DNA of 64,000 bases from Hymenobacter rubidus. GTDB taxonomy: Bacteria > Bacteroidota > Bacteroidia > Cytophagales > Hymenobacteraceae. The position numbers and the translations under genes were made by a program. Below, piece by piece: positions 45,201-54,047 of the stretch (the stretch's first letter is position 1; each line of letters begins with the position of its first letter). The notes under the pieces were generated by a model. It was not told where the DNA came from, did no database searches, and saw nothing but the letters and a program-made list of their open reading frames with translations. Location of the stretch: NCBI RefSeq assembly GCF_016734815.1, contig NZ_JAERQF010000003.1:62001-126000 (forward strand), written 5' to 3'.

Positions 45201-45411
45201 CGTCTTCCATGGGCTTGGTCACGGTCACCATCATGCGGTCGACGGGTTCCAGGCCGTTCTCAGCAATCACCTTCACCTTCGGGAAAGTCACCTCCGGAAA
45301 CAGCGCCACGTTGATGCGCCGGTAGGCCACCGTGCCCAGCGCCAGGGCCAGCGCCAGCAGCACCGCAATGGGCGCTTTGTAGGCTTGGAAAATGGATGGG
45401 CGGTTAGGCAT
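42205..45411 (-). CDS. RND efflux permease, system 2, with in-frame palindromic insertion
   Basis: RND pump of 1068 residues starting MPNRPSIFQAYKAPIAVLL. It has the TM4 motif AAAIGLMIDDAVVMVEQLHR, the periplasmic NVALFPEVTFPKVKVIAENG and, after TM7, DMDEGAIVLDYNSPPGTSIE, a sequence also common in CusA/CzcA-like pumps. Metal-binding methionine clusters are not obvious, so metal versus organic substrate is undecided. Residues about 501-539, in the cytoplasmic linker between TM6 and TM7, are encoded by a 115-bp palindrome (LTSPPGPLSRGEGEP, then SPLSAGEGGRGGEV) that keeps the frame open. The pump halves on both sides are otherwise complete. Confidence 0.94.
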   Translation of the reverse strand: MPNRPSIFQAYKAPIAVLLALALALGTVAYRRINVALFPEVTFPKVKVIAENGLEPVDRMMVTVTKPMEDAMKRVPGLKLLRSTTSRGSCEISAFLDWGVNVATSQTLIESRLNQIRADLPPTVNISVERMNPAILPVMGYTLEAPGRSALELRKLALYTIKPFLSQVDGVSSVAVQGGRTKEYQVQLLPDQLAALGLGPDDITKALTATNFVQSNGYLSDYRRLYLTVTDATILQKEDLENIVLRNDGRRIVRLADVATVALGEQPEYTRINANGSDAVLISILRQPDANVVQVSDGVKAKVAALKTGLPRGVRMAPYYDQADFVAEVVRSVQDALWIGLALALVVTALFLRSFRATMTILGAIPVALALTIAVLYFGLGYSFNIMTLGAIAAAIGLMIDDAVVMVEQLHRVGEEHPEATPGEVVRRSVGHLLPALVGSSLSTIVIFLPFALLGGVAGAYFKVLATTMVVALMCSFLVAWLGLPVIYLLLSRRGKAGQPLTSPPGPLSRGEGEPVGTDTTKSSGSPLSAGEGGRGGEVTVEVDRKADSAHHEIPWVRAVIRHPAYSIIGILALIGSMALIIPRLATGFLPDMDEGAIVLDYNSPPGTSIEETDRMLRQAEKLIVKVPEVASYSRRTGTQMGFFITEPNRGDYLIRLKTTRKRTTEEVISDIREKIEATQPALTIDFGQVIGDMLGDLMSTVQPIEIKVFGPDATKRYALAEQVTAVVEKVAGTADVFDGIVRMGPSVDVRPDPRRLAQYGLTATDFQTQLQTQLAGTTAGNVLEGEQLLNIRMRYPNAAQATLAQMRGEPVFLPNGQRRRLDELATVRITPSEAELERENLQAMTAVTARLDGRDLGGAMSEIRQKLERDVPLPPGYFIQYGGSYAEQQQSFQELLTILGTACLLVFAVALFLFRDLKAAGLILLIAVLGPAGGSLALFATNTPLNVGSYTGLIMVVGIIGENAIFTFQQFFEVLAEGNPVEQAVGYAIAARLRPKLMTALSAIAALLPLALGIGAGAQLHQPLAIAVIGGLLLALPLLLMVLPSLLRLSYRQQTMPEKPQISSTLA
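43795..43909. repeat. Family B palindromic element inserted in frame in the RND gene
   Basis: Left arm (43795-43839) with CCCCCCTCTCCCGCGGAGAG and right arm (43867-43909) with CTCCCCCTCTCCGCGGGAGA are near-perfect inverted complements around a 27-bp loop. The same sequence type recurs at 38588-38622. Confidence 0.9.
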
Positions 45412-45436
45412 TTGGTTGGTATTCTTTGCTTTTGTT

Positions 45437-45542
45437 GAACGTCATGCAGAACGCAGCGAAGCATCTTGCCCGCAGGAAATAATTCAATCGACTGGTTTAG
45501 TGGTGGCGGGCAAGATGCTTCGCTGCGCTCTGCATGACGTTC
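45437..45542. repeat. Family A palindromic element, copy A10 (GCAGAACGC subtype)
   Basis: Arms GAACGTCATGCAGAACGCAG with compensating right arm; it lies between the adaptor and permease genes of system 2. Confidence 0.92.
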
Positions 45543-45567
45543 CTTTTGCTCATTTCAGAGGTTCTTC

Positions 45568-46527
45568 CTATTCCTTCTCCGCCGCCGCCGGCCGCGTCAC
45601 CTTCACCGCCGCCGTGTCGTCGAGCCCAAAATTGCCGCTCAACAAAATCTTGTCCTTCGCCGAAAAAACCGGCTTTTTAATTTCAACCTGCTCCTTGTCC
45701 TGTTCGCCCACCGTCACCGGGACCTTCACGGCCGTGGAGTCATTGAGCAGCTTCATCACCCAGAACGCGGTTTGCGTTTCATCCGTCAGCACCGCCCCGC
45801 GCGGCAGGGTGCTGGCCAGGTGCGGGGCCGTCTTGTCGATTTCGACCTGCACGGCCAGGTTTTCGGGCAAATCGGGCACGGTGCCCACCGGCCGGATGGT
45901 GTAGCGCTGGGTCTGGATGCTGACGTCGGCCGTGGCCAGCACCTCGGCTACGCGGCCGTTCAGCACGCGGCCATCGGGCAGGAAAATGCGGCAGTTCTGG
46001 CCCGTGTGCACGTAGCGCAGCTGGGTCACGGGCACGTCGAGCACGAAACCAAAGCGGCTTTTGTCGTAGGTGAGGCCGAGCTGCTCGCCGTCCTGCACGT
46101 AGTCGCCGGCCAGCTTGTCCACCGTGGCCAGAATACCGCTGCGGGCCGATTTGATGGCAATAATGCCGCTGAATTTTAGGCGCGGGTCGCCGGTGAGCTG
46201 GTCGAGATGCAGCGTTTTCGATTCCTTAGTTTGGATGGTAAAGACCGTCTGGCCGGCCCGCACCTGCTGGCCCACCACGGGCGTAGGCGCCAGCACGTAG
46301 CCGGTGGTGGTGGCCCGTAGCGCGTCCTTGGCCGGGTAGGCCGACACGGCGCTCAGCCGCAGCACATCGGCAATGGTATCCGTCTGCACCGTGCCGATAG
46401 TAACAAGGGCGCGGGGCTTCACGGCGGGCTCTTCCGCGCCGTCGGCAGGCGTGTCAGCGGCGTCTTTCGAGCCGCAGGCGGTGAGGCTGGCGAGGGTGAG
46501 GAGAAAGAGAAAGCGGGGGAGATTCAT
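45568..46527 (-). CDS. RND efflux adaptor lipoprotein, system 2
   Basis: Membrane fusion protein of 319 residues with a lipobox (TLASLTACGS). It has the lipoyl half YVLAPTPVVGQQVRAGQTVF, then AIKSARSGILATVDKLAGDY, a beta-barrel (QLRYVHTGQNCRIFLPDG) and a C-terminal domain (FSAKDKILLSGNFGLDDTAA). The alpha-hairpin is very short (TKESKTLHLDQLTGDP), as in adaptors of compact metal or lipid-linked systems. It lies between OMF and permease genes of the same operon. Confidence 0.9.
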   Translation of the reverse strand: MNLPRFLFLLTLASLTACGSKDAADTPADGAEEPAVKPRALVTIGTVQTDTIADVLRLSAVSAYPAKDALRATTTGYVLAPTPVVGQQVRAGQTVFTIQTKESKTLHLDQLTGDPRLKFSGIIAIKSARSGILATVDKLAGDYVQDGEQLGLTYDKSRFGFVLDVPVTQLRYVHTGQNCRIFLPDGRVLNGRVAEVLATADVSIQTQRYTIRPVGTVPDLPENLAVQVEIDKTAPHLASTLPRGAVLTDETQTAFWVMKLLNDSTAVKVPVTVGEQDKEQVEIKKPVFSAKDKILLSGNFGLDDTAAVKVTRPAAAEKE

Positions 46528-46532
46528 CAGGA

Positions 46533-46673
46533 GTAGGGGCGGGGCCTGCCCCCGCCCGTCGTTGAACGGTAATTGTTGAGACTTACACCGGCCGGTGTGA
46601 ATGACGGGCGGTAATTATTGGAACGCAAAACAAGCGGCCCCGAACGGCGGGCGGGGGCAGGCCCCGCCCCTAC
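46533..46673. repeat. Family C palindromic element (GGGGCGGGGCC type)
   Basis: Left arm TAGGGGCGGGGCCTGCCCCC and its complement at 46648-46673 enclose about 90 bp with partly palindromic content. It occupies the whole OMF-adaptor junction. Confidence 0.88.
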
Positions 46674-46680
46674 ACCTTCT

Positions 46681-48021
46681 CTACTGTTCGGCCAGGTAAT
46701 CCAGGGCGAACCGGCTACGGAGCTGGTCGGTCTGCGCCTGGGTTAAACTAAACTGTAACGTTCGGTAGCTAGTCACTAGGTTCAAATAATCGAGAATGGC
46801 CACGTCGCCGGTAGCCAGCTGCTGGCGCGCCGCGCCCACCAGCGCATCTGCCACCCGCACCTGCTCCCGGATGCGCACCAGCAGCGCATCGGCGGCCCGA
46901 ATAAGGCCCTCCAGCTGCTCGTACTGCTGCTGCCGCTGCACCGTGAGAAACTGCCGGTAGCCGCGCCGGCTCTGTTCGCTAAGTTCGATGCGCTGGTATT
47001 GCAATTGCCGCTGGTGGCCATCAAAAATCGGCACAGCCAGCTGCAAACCAGCGCCAATGCCCACGCTGTGCGCCAGCGCCACCGGCAGATAGGAGGAAGA
47101 TTGCAAGCCCCCATCTAGCACGGCGCTGAGCTTGGGGCGGTAGTTGGCGTCCACGGCGCGGCGGTCAAGCAACAGGCGCAGGCTGTCGAGGGTGTACTGG
47201 CGCTGGGCGGGGGCCAGCAGGCCGGCCAGCGGGCGGTGGGTGGGCGGGGTGGGCGTTTCGATGGCCACCAACGCCGTATCGGCCACGCCGGCCAGGGCGC
47301 GGAGGGTGCCCAGCTCGCGGCGGTAGGCCAGCTGGTTCTGCTCCACAGTTACTTCCTGGGTACGCACCGACAGGTAGAAGCTCAGGTACTGCGTCTGCTT
47401 GAAAATGCCGGCATTCACCAGCTTGTGCAGCAGGGCATCCTGCTGGCGCAGCTCGGCCAGCAGCGTGCGGCTGAAATTGAGCTGAGTTTCGGCCGCGTAG
47501 GCGGTCAAGAACTGGTCGGTGATGCTGCGGCGCAAATCCAAGGCCGAGAGGCGGCCGGTATTGCGCAGCACCTGGCCCTGGTTGGCAATTATCTGGTAAT
47601 CGTTCTGAAGCTGGAAGCGGTTCAGAATGGGTTTGGTCGCTTGCGCGATGGCCGCGTAGTTGCCGCCGTTCGAAATGGCGTTGTCGTAGCCCAGCACGCT
47701 TTCGCCCCGGCTGTTGGTGATGCTCGGATAATACAGCGCCGAGCCAATGCCGGCCACCTGCACGCCGTTCTGGCGGGCCCGCACCAGGCTGTCGATGCGG
47801 TTCTGGCCGAGCTGGTTGGCGGTTTCGCGCAGCAGCGGGCTGTTTTGGCGGGCCACCAGCAGGAAATCTTCCAGGCGGCGCGGGCTGGCGGGGGCCAGCG
47901 GCACGGCCGGCAGCGGCGTGATGGTGGCCCGGTCAGGCACCTGCTGGGCTCGGGCGGGCGCTTCCGGCAGCAGGCCGCTCAGCAGAACCGCGCAAATGAG
48001 GAAGGGGCTTCGAATAAACAA
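46681..48021 (-). CDS. TolC-family outer-membrane factor, system 2
   Basis: Outer-membrane efflux protein of 446 residues. No ATG lies at a sensible place; the TTG at 48021 (LFIRSPFLICAVLLSGLLPE) gives a proper signal peptide ending ARAQ, and the frame is only nominally open further upstream to 50211. TolC features are LEDFLLVARQNSPLLRETAN, ITDQFLTAYAAETQLNFSR, the second repeat LQLAVPIFDGHQRQLQYQR and IREQVRVADALVGAARQQL. It leads the system-2 operon (OMF, adaptor, permease) and is divergent from the two-component genes, with 177 bp for shared regulation. Confidence 0.88.
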   Translation of the reverse strand: MFIRSPFLICAVLLSGLLPEAPARAQQVPDRATITPLPAVPLAPASPRRLEDFLLVARQNSPLLRETANQLGQNRIDSLVRARQNGVQVAGIGSALYYPSITNSRGESVLGYDNAISNGGNYAAIAQATKPILNRFQLQNDYQIIANQGQVLRNTGRLSALDLRRSITDQFLTAYAAETQLNFSRTLLAELRQQDALLHKLVNAGIFKQTQYLSFYLSVRTQEVTVEQNQLAYRRELGTLRALAGVADTALVAIETPTPPTHRPLAGLLAPAQRQYTLDSLRLLLDRRAVDANYRPKLSAVLDGGLQSSSYLPVALAHSVGIGAGLQLAVPIFDGHQRQLQYQRIELSEQSRRGYRQFLTVQRQQQYEQLEGLIRAADALLVRIREQVRVADALVGAARQQLATGDVAILDYLNLVTSYRTLQFSLTQAQTDQLRSRFALDYLAEQ

Positions 48022-48198
48022 GGAGAAAAAGGGATGGCAACAGCGCAAAGCTGCGGGATGATTCTGAAGAAAATCGGACCTGGCCGGGGCCCGGCCGCTG
48101 CGGCCTATACGCGCAAGCTCACAGAAAATGTACAGGATTTTGCTCTTCCTTCGCGGTGGGTTGCCGCGAATGTCCCGGCCGGCCCGGTCCCATGCCCT

Positions 48199-48876
48199 AT
48201 GAAGCTGCTGCTCGTTGAAGATGAATCGGCCCTGCGCACGGCCTTGCGCAGCTCGCTCCGGCAGGCGGGCTACGTGGTGGAGGAAGCCCACGATTTTGCC
48301 CAAGCCCAGGAAAAAATCATGCTTTACCAGTACGACTGCGTGCTGCTCGACCTGACCCTGCCCGACGGCTCCGGGCTCGACCTGCTCCGCGCCCTCAAGG
48401 CCGAAGGCTCCCCGGCCGGCGTGCTCATCGTCACGGCCCGCGATGCGCTGGACGATAAAATCACGGGCCTCGACCTCGGCGCCGACGACTACCTCATCAA
48501 GCCCTTTCACTTGTCCGAGCTCAACGCCCGGCTGCGGGCCATTTTGCGGCGGAGGCAGTTTCAGGGCCAGCAGCAGCTGGTGTTTCGCGACCTGCTGGTG
48601 CTGCCCGACCTGGCCGAAGTGCACGTGCGGGGCGAACTGGTGACCCTCACCCGCAAGGAGTACGACCTGCTGCTCTACCTGCTGGCCAACCCCGGCCGCG
48701 TGCTCACCAAAGAAGCCATTGCCGAACACCTCTGCGGCGATGCCGTGGACGCCGCCGATTCCTTTGACTTTATTTACACCCACCTCAAAAACCTGCGCAA
48801 AAAACTCCAGGAAAAAGGGGCCGACAACTACATTCGCACCATGTACGGCGTGGGGTATAAGCTCAGCCATGAATAA
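48199..48876 (+). CDS. OmpR-family response regulator
   Basis: Protein of 225 residues. The receiver domain (1-115) has MKLLLVEDE, phosphoacceptor Asp51 in VLLDLTLPDGSG, LIVTARDA and the Lys of YLIKPFHLSEL. The C-terminal winged helix (about 130-225) reads LTRKEYDLLLYLLANPGRVL and ends RTMYGVGYKL. The ATG at 48199 is chosen; an in-frame extension into the OMF promoter region is rejected. Its divergent position suggests that it controls the neighbouring efflux operon. Confidence 0.93.
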   Translation: MKLLLVEDESALRTALRSSLRQAGYVVEEAHDFAQAQEKIMLYQYDCVLLDLTLPDGSGLDLLRALKAEGSPAGVLIVTARDALDDKITGLDLGADDYLIKPFHLSELNARLRAILRRRQFQGQQQLVFRDLLVLPDLAEVHVRGELVTLTRKEYDLLLYLLANPGRVLTKEAIAEHLCGDAVDAADSFDFIYTHLKNLRKKLQEKGADNYIRTMYGVGYKLSHE

Positions 48877-48972
48877 GGGTTGCGGGCTTTGCGGGTGCCC
48901 CCTCTTTACGCCTGCTGCCCGGCCGCGTGTGCGGCTGGCCGCTTGCTCTGTCTGCCGCGATTTTCCTGCCCC

Positions 48973-50334
48973 ATGAAGCTGCTCGCTACCACCACCCGCT
49001 ACTACCTGCTGCTGGCCACGCTCTTGTTTATCCTGGGGAGTTTTGGCTTGTACCAGGGCGTGAACTGGGCCCTGCGCACCGAGATGGGCGAGCAGTTGGC
49101 AGCGCGGCAGCGGGAACTGCTCGACAAAGCCCGCACCAACCAGCTGCCCCCCGTGGCCCTGCTCAAAACCCTGCTGTTGGTGAGCACCCAGCCGCAGCCG
49201 GTGGGCTTCCGCGATACCTTGATTTACGACGCGCAGGAGCACGAGCAGGTGCCCCACCGCCAGCTCACCTTTGCGCTGCCCACCCGCCGCGAAGGCACGG
49301 TGTGGGTGACGCTGCGCAAGTCGCTGGTCGAAACCGAAGACCTGCTGGGCGTGGTGCTGGCCGTGATGCTGGGCGTGCTGGCCCTGCTGCTGGGCGGCAC
49401 CGTGCTGCTCAACCGCTGGCTGGCCAGCCGCATCTGGGCGCCGTTTCAGCGCACGCTGGCCGCCCTGCGCGGCTACGATTTGCAGCAGCACCAGGTGCTG
49501 AAGCTGCCCACGGCCACCGTCTCCGAATTTGCCGAGTTGAACCAGGCCCTCACCACCCTCAGCCAGCGCCTGGTGGCCGATTACGAGAACTTGCGCGAGT
49601 TCACGGCCAACGCCGCCCACGAAACCCAGACGCCCCTGGCCATCATGCAGGCCCAGTTGGAACAGCTGCTGCAAGTGCCGGCCCTGGCCGAAGACCCCGC
49701 CGCGGCCCCGCTCGTGGCCGACCTCTACGGCGCCACGCTGCGGCTTTCGCGCCTGCACCAGGCCCTGAGCCTGCTCAGTAAAATCGAAAACCGCCAGTTT
49801 GCCCACGCCCAGCCGGTGCGCCTCGACCAGCTGCTGGCAGAAAAAATGGCGCAGCTCGAACCCCTGTTCGATGCCCGGGAGCTGCGCTATGGCCTCGACA
49901 TCAGCCACCCACCCGTGGTGGTGCAGATGCACCCCGGCCTGGCCGACTCCCTGCTCCAAAACCTGCTGCAAAACGCCGTGAAGCACAACGTGCGCGGCGG
50001 CGAGCTGGCCGTGAGCCTCTCGGCACAGGAGCTGGCCATCAGCAATTCCGGCCTGCCCGTTGAGGGCGACCCGGCGCGGTTTTTCGAGCGGTTCCGCAAG
50101 CACAACCCGGCTTCGGACTCGCCGGGCCTGGGCCTGAGCATTGTGCAGCAAATCTGCGGCTATTACGGCTGGGCCGTCAGCTATTCGGTTGCCGAAGGGG
50201 GCACGCGGCACCGGCTGCGCATCCGCTTAAAGCCCGATTCCGCCGTGCCTTCAAAGCAGAAAACGGCCAGCCTTGCCGCCCCCAACCAGCCACGCAACCG
50301 CGCCGCGCCCCCGGTTGCCATGAGCCCGGAGTAG
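48973..50334 (+). CDS. Sensor histidine kinase
   Basis: Membrane kinase of 453 residues. TM1 (YYLLLATLLFILGSFGLY) and TM2 (VLAVMLGVLALLLGGTVLL, about 125-145) flank a small periplasmic sensor domain. HAMP-like and dimerisation regions precede the H-box NAAHETQTPLAIM (His216). The ATPase has LQNAVKHNVRGG (N box) and SPGLGLSIVQQICGYYG (G box). The start at 48973 follows the regulator stop by 96 bp. The proline-rich C-terminus after residue 430 is dispensable-looking. It forms a two-component pair with the upstream regulator; a role in sensing the efflux substrate is inferred from position. Confidence 0.92.
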   Translation: MKLLATTTRYYLLLATLLFILGSFGLYQGVNWALRTEMGEQLAARQRELLDKARTNQLPPVALLKTLLLVSTQPQPVGFRDTLIYDAQEHEQVPHRQLTFALPTRREGTVWVTLRKSLVETEDLLGVVLAVMLGVLALLLGGTVLLNRWLASRIWAPFQRTLAALRGYDLQQHQVLKLPTATVSEFAELNQALTTLSQRLVADYENLREFTANAAHETQTPLAIMQAQLEQLLQVPALAEDPAAAPLVADLYGATLRLSRLHQALSLLSKIENRQFAHAQPVRLDQLLAEKMAQLEPLFDARELRYGLDISHPPVVVQMHPGLADSLLQNLLQNAVKHNVRGGELAVSLSAQELAISNSGLPVEGDPARFFERFRKHNPASDSPGLGLSIVQQICGYYGWAVSYSVAEGGTRHRLRIRLKPDSAVPSKQKTASLAAPNQPRNRAAPPVAMSPE

Positions 50335-50513
50335 CCCCGGTGGCAAGCGCCGCCAGGTACGGTTGGAGGCCAACGCCCCCGCGCCGGAAAGCAGGCCGCT
50401 AAGCCGGAGAGCCATGCCGGCCAGCATAAAAAATAGGCATTGGGGCAGCCTGGTCTCGCCGTTGCCGTATGAACGTGCAGTGCCGGGGGCTTACTTCTCG
50501 GTGATGTTTCGGT

Positions 50514-51005
50514 ATGTTGTTTTTACTTAAAGGTTTACGTGGAAAAGTGGTGGGCTGCGCGGGCCTCCTGCTGCTCCTCCTGCCCGCGTGGGCCCGCGCT
50601 CAGCAGCCCAACAACGACGGCTTTCAGCGTCGCAATGGTCAGATGCAGGTGGTACGCAACGGCCAGCCCCGGCCCATGACCCGCGACGCGCATCTGCCCA
50701 CCGGCGCCACCGTTACCAAAGACGGTTTCATTGTGAGCCCCAGCGGCCAGCGCACCGAGCTGCGCGAAGGCCAGGGCTGCGACCTGCGCGGCCGGCCGGT
50801 GGCGGTGCGCACCACCGCAGCCGGCACCCTGGCTTTGGCCACCGCCACCCGGCCGGCACCCGCGCCGGTGCGGGCCGTGCCGGCGCGGGAGGGCCTTTTC
50901 GGGCTGTTTGGGCGGGGCAATGACGATGACAGCCCAGGCTTTTTCAAAGGCAAAAAGCACAAGAAAAAGCACGGCAAAGGCCGGGGCCACTGGAAGGACG
51001 ACTGA
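50514..51005 (+). CDS. Secreted DUF6799-like protein with basic tail
   Basis: Protein of 163 residues with a signal peptide (LLLLLLPAWARAQQ). The middle has two short repeats of a DUF6799 type: RNGQMQVVRNGQPRPMTRDA and KDGFIVSPSGQRTELREGQG. The C-terminus is highly basic (FKGKKHKKKHGKGRGHWKDD), suggesting binding to acidic polymers. The function of the family is unknown. The 179-bp gap upstream holds no recognisable element. Confidence 0.75.
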   Translation: MLFLLKGLRGKVVGCAGLLLLLLPAWARAQQPNNDGFQRRNGQMQVVRNGQPRPMTRDAHLPTGATVTKDGFIVSPSGQRTELREGQGCDLRGRPVAVRTTAAGTLALATATRPAPAPVRAVPAREGLFGLFGRGNDDDSPGFFKGKKHKKKHGKGRGHWKDD

Positions 51006-51054
51006 CCCATCCGTGGCCTAAAATGCCTTGCTTGCCGTACTCGTTTTTGCTCCC

Positions 51055-53034
51055 ATGGTTTATAGTTTTCTCGCTTCTCCTTTCACTGATGCGGCGCGAA
51101 CTGCGCAGTTTGCCGCCGTGCGCACTGCCCTGCAGGCTCATGGAGGAGCCGATGCGCTGCTGCTCGGCAATCTGGTGCTGGAAGACGAAGCAGCACCCCT
51201 CGATGCCCTGGTGGTGCGCCCGCACAGCATCACGCTGCTGGTGCTGGTACCCGGCAGCGGCCATCTGAACATACCTGCCCTGAGCTATGGCAGCTGGACG
51301 CTCGACGGTGCCCCACTGCCCGGCCCGGCCGAATTCGACAATCCCTTTGAACAGTTTCAACAGCAGAAAGCGGCTGTAGCTGCCTGGCTACAACCAAGGT
51401 TTAGCCCCGAACAAGCTGACCTGGCCGCTATCAGCGGGGTGGTGCAGTTTGCCGAACCAGTGGTGCTGGGGAGCAATGTTGGGCCCGCGCTGGAAGCCGC
51501 GCCGGCTACCTTTCGGCTACTACCCGAGCCGGCCCAACTGGGCCGCTGTCTCGATGACCTAGCCTCGTCAGCCATCAACCTCAGCCCGGCCGCCATTGCC
51601 GAGTGGGCGGCCGAGTGGGAGGATTTTTTGAAGAAAGCCGAGGAAAAAGAGTCGGCCAGTACGGCCGCGCCCACGGCGGCCGTCTACTCGGACGCGGCCA
51701 CGGCGGCAGGTAGTTTTCTTAGCCAAAAAGCCCGCGCCATCTGGGGCTGGCTGGGTGCCCATGACGTGCCCGACGACGACCCGCCCTACGGCTACGACCG
51801 CGCCGCCGTGGCCGCCCGCAGCGAAGAAAAAGAGCACCTCGAACAACTGCGCCAGCAGATGCAGGCCGACCTGAATGCCCAAATGCAGGCCCTGGCGGCC
51901 CGCGAAGCCGAGCGCGAGCGCAGCATTGCCCAGTTGCGGGCCGAACTAGCCCAGGCCCCGCCAGTTGCTGCCGAAGCCACCGCCCTAGTGTCGCGCCTCG
52001 GCGCCGAAACCCGCGAAAAAGCGGCCCTGGAAGCCGAAATGCAAGCCTCACGGGCCGAGTCTGAAGCCCGCAACCGGGAATTGGACGCCAAGATTCAGCA
52101 GCTTAGCCAGCTCATCGAACAGCTCAGTACCCAGCCAACCGGGGAGCGGGGCAGTTGGAATCCGGTCCCGCCCGCTTCGGCCCCCGAGCGCCCGGCGCCA
52201 GCAGCGGAGCCAGTGGCCGCGTCGTCGGCGCCTTCCTCCCAGCGCCCTGCTGCCGCCGTGCCGCTGGCCGAGCGGGTAGGCAGCCGCTTGCAGGGCGCTG
52301 GGGCTAGTTTGGGCATGCGCTTTCAGCAACTGCGTCGCTGGCGGCGCCGGTTCACGCGCGTGGGGCTGGTGGCGGGCGTGGCAGCAGGCGTGGCGGTGCT
52401 GGCGTTGGGCGGCTGGGGCCTGAGCCGAATGGGAGGCAGCGCGCCCGTACCGTTTCAGGAAAATGGCCGCTGGGGCTACGCCGACGCCAGCGGCCAGCCC
52501 GTGGTGCCCGCGCAGTTCACGGCCGCCGGCCCGTTTCAGGATGGCCGCGCCGTGGTGGCCCAGGGCGGTGCTTACGGCTTTGTAGATGAAAAAGGCAAGC
52601 CCCTGCTGCCTCCCACCTACGACGCGCTGAACCCCTACGCCGGCGGCTATGCCCGGGTGCGGGTGGGGGAGGCCTACACATTCATCGACGAAGACGGCCA
52701 GGAATTCGACCATTATTATTTCAACGCGTTGGACTTTGCCGAAGGGCACGCCGCCGTGCTCGACCACCGGGGCTGGCACTACATCAGCGGCCCCGACGAG
52801 CCCGAAAAGCCTCCCATCTTCGCCGAAGCGTATTCCTTTGCCGAGGGCCTGGCCCGCGTAAAACTGCCCGACGGCTACACCTACATCACGGCCGATTACC
52901 TCGACGACCCCAGCCGGGGCACCAAGCCATTTGGCCGCTACCAGCAGGCTGCCGACTTTGCCGGCGGCAAGGCCCGTGTGACCCAGGCCGGCCGCAGCTT
53001 CGTGATTGATAAGGACGGTGAGGAAATAAAATAG
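51055..53034 (+). CDS. NERD-like domain, coiled coil, transmembrane helix and WG repeats in one protein
   Basis: Protein of 659 residues from the ATG at 51055. Residues 1-115 resemble NERD, a nuclease-related domain (LLLGNLVLEDEAAPLDALVV, then SITLLVLVPGSGHLNIPALS). The Asp before ALVV is kept but the E-x-K triad position reads VLVPG, so catalysis is probably lost. After a linker, residues about 255-355 form a coiled coil (EEKEHLEQLRQQMQADLNAQ), then a Pro/Ala linker, a transmembrane helix (VGLVAGVAAGVAVLALGGWG, near 440-460) and four to five WG-type repeats (NGRWGYADASGQPVVPAQF, AYGFVDEKGKPLLPPTYDAL). No similar fusion is recalled with a defined function. It may be a membrane-anchored sensor or scaffold. 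Confidence 0.75.
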   Translation: MVYSFLASPFTDAARTAQFAAVRTALQAHGGADALLLGNLVLEDEAAPLDALVVRPHSITLLVLVPGSGHLNIPALSYGSWTLDGAPLPGPAEFDNPFEQFQQQKAAVAAWLQPRFSPEQADLAAISGVVQFAEPVVLGSNVGPALEAAPATFRLLPEPAQLGRCLDDLASSAINLSPAAIAEWAAEWEDFLKKAEEKESASTAAPTAAVYSDAATAAGSFLSQKARAIWGWLGAHDVPDDDPPYGYDRAAVAARSEEKEHLEQLRQQMQADLNAQMQALAAREAERERSIAQLRAELAQAPPVAAEATALVSRLGAETREKAALEAEMQASRAESEARNRELDAKIQQLSQLIEQLSTQPTGERGSWNPVPPASAPERPAPAAEPVAASSAPSSQRPAAAVPLAERVGSRLQGAGASLGMRFQQLRRWRRRFTRVGLVAGVAAGVAVLALGGWGLSRMGGSAPVPFQENGRWGYADASGQPVVPAQFTAAGPFQDGRAVVAQGGAYGFVDEKGKPLLPPTYDALNPYAGGYARVRVGEAYTFIDEDGQEFDHYYFNALDFAEGHAAVLDHRGWHYISGPDEPEKPPIFAEAYSFAEGLARVKLPDGYTYITADYLDDPSRGTKPFGRYQQAADFAGGKARVTQAGRSFVIDKDGEEIK

Positions 53035-53117
53035 GCCCAAAACCGGCGCCTTCACCAAATGAACAGACCTAAGTTGTAGTATTGCTATATAATCCAAATT
53101 TTTCCTCATTTTCGCGC

Positions 53118-53933
<816 letters not shown>

Positions 53934-53946
53934 GACGCTGCGCTTA

Positions 53947-54040
53947 ATGAGGAATGAGGAATGAAGAATGAGGAATTCTTCGCACGGGCCTTTTCATCGC
54001 CCTGCTCTCAATTCTTCATTCTTCATTCCTCATTCCTCAT
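53947..54040. repeat. Family E palindromic element (AATGAGGAATGA type)
   Basis: ATGAGGAATGAGGAATGAAG and its complement TTCATTCCTCATTCCTCAT enclose about 35 bp, between the SDR and hydrolase genes. Confidence 0.88.
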
Positions 54041-54047
54041 TAAAAAT

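Noticed and set aside
46681-50211. Single 1176-residue minus-strand frame covering the OMF and the two-component genes
   Set aside because: Only the part up to 48021 resembles TolC; the rest is antisense to clear response-regulator and kinase genes and has shadow-frame composition.
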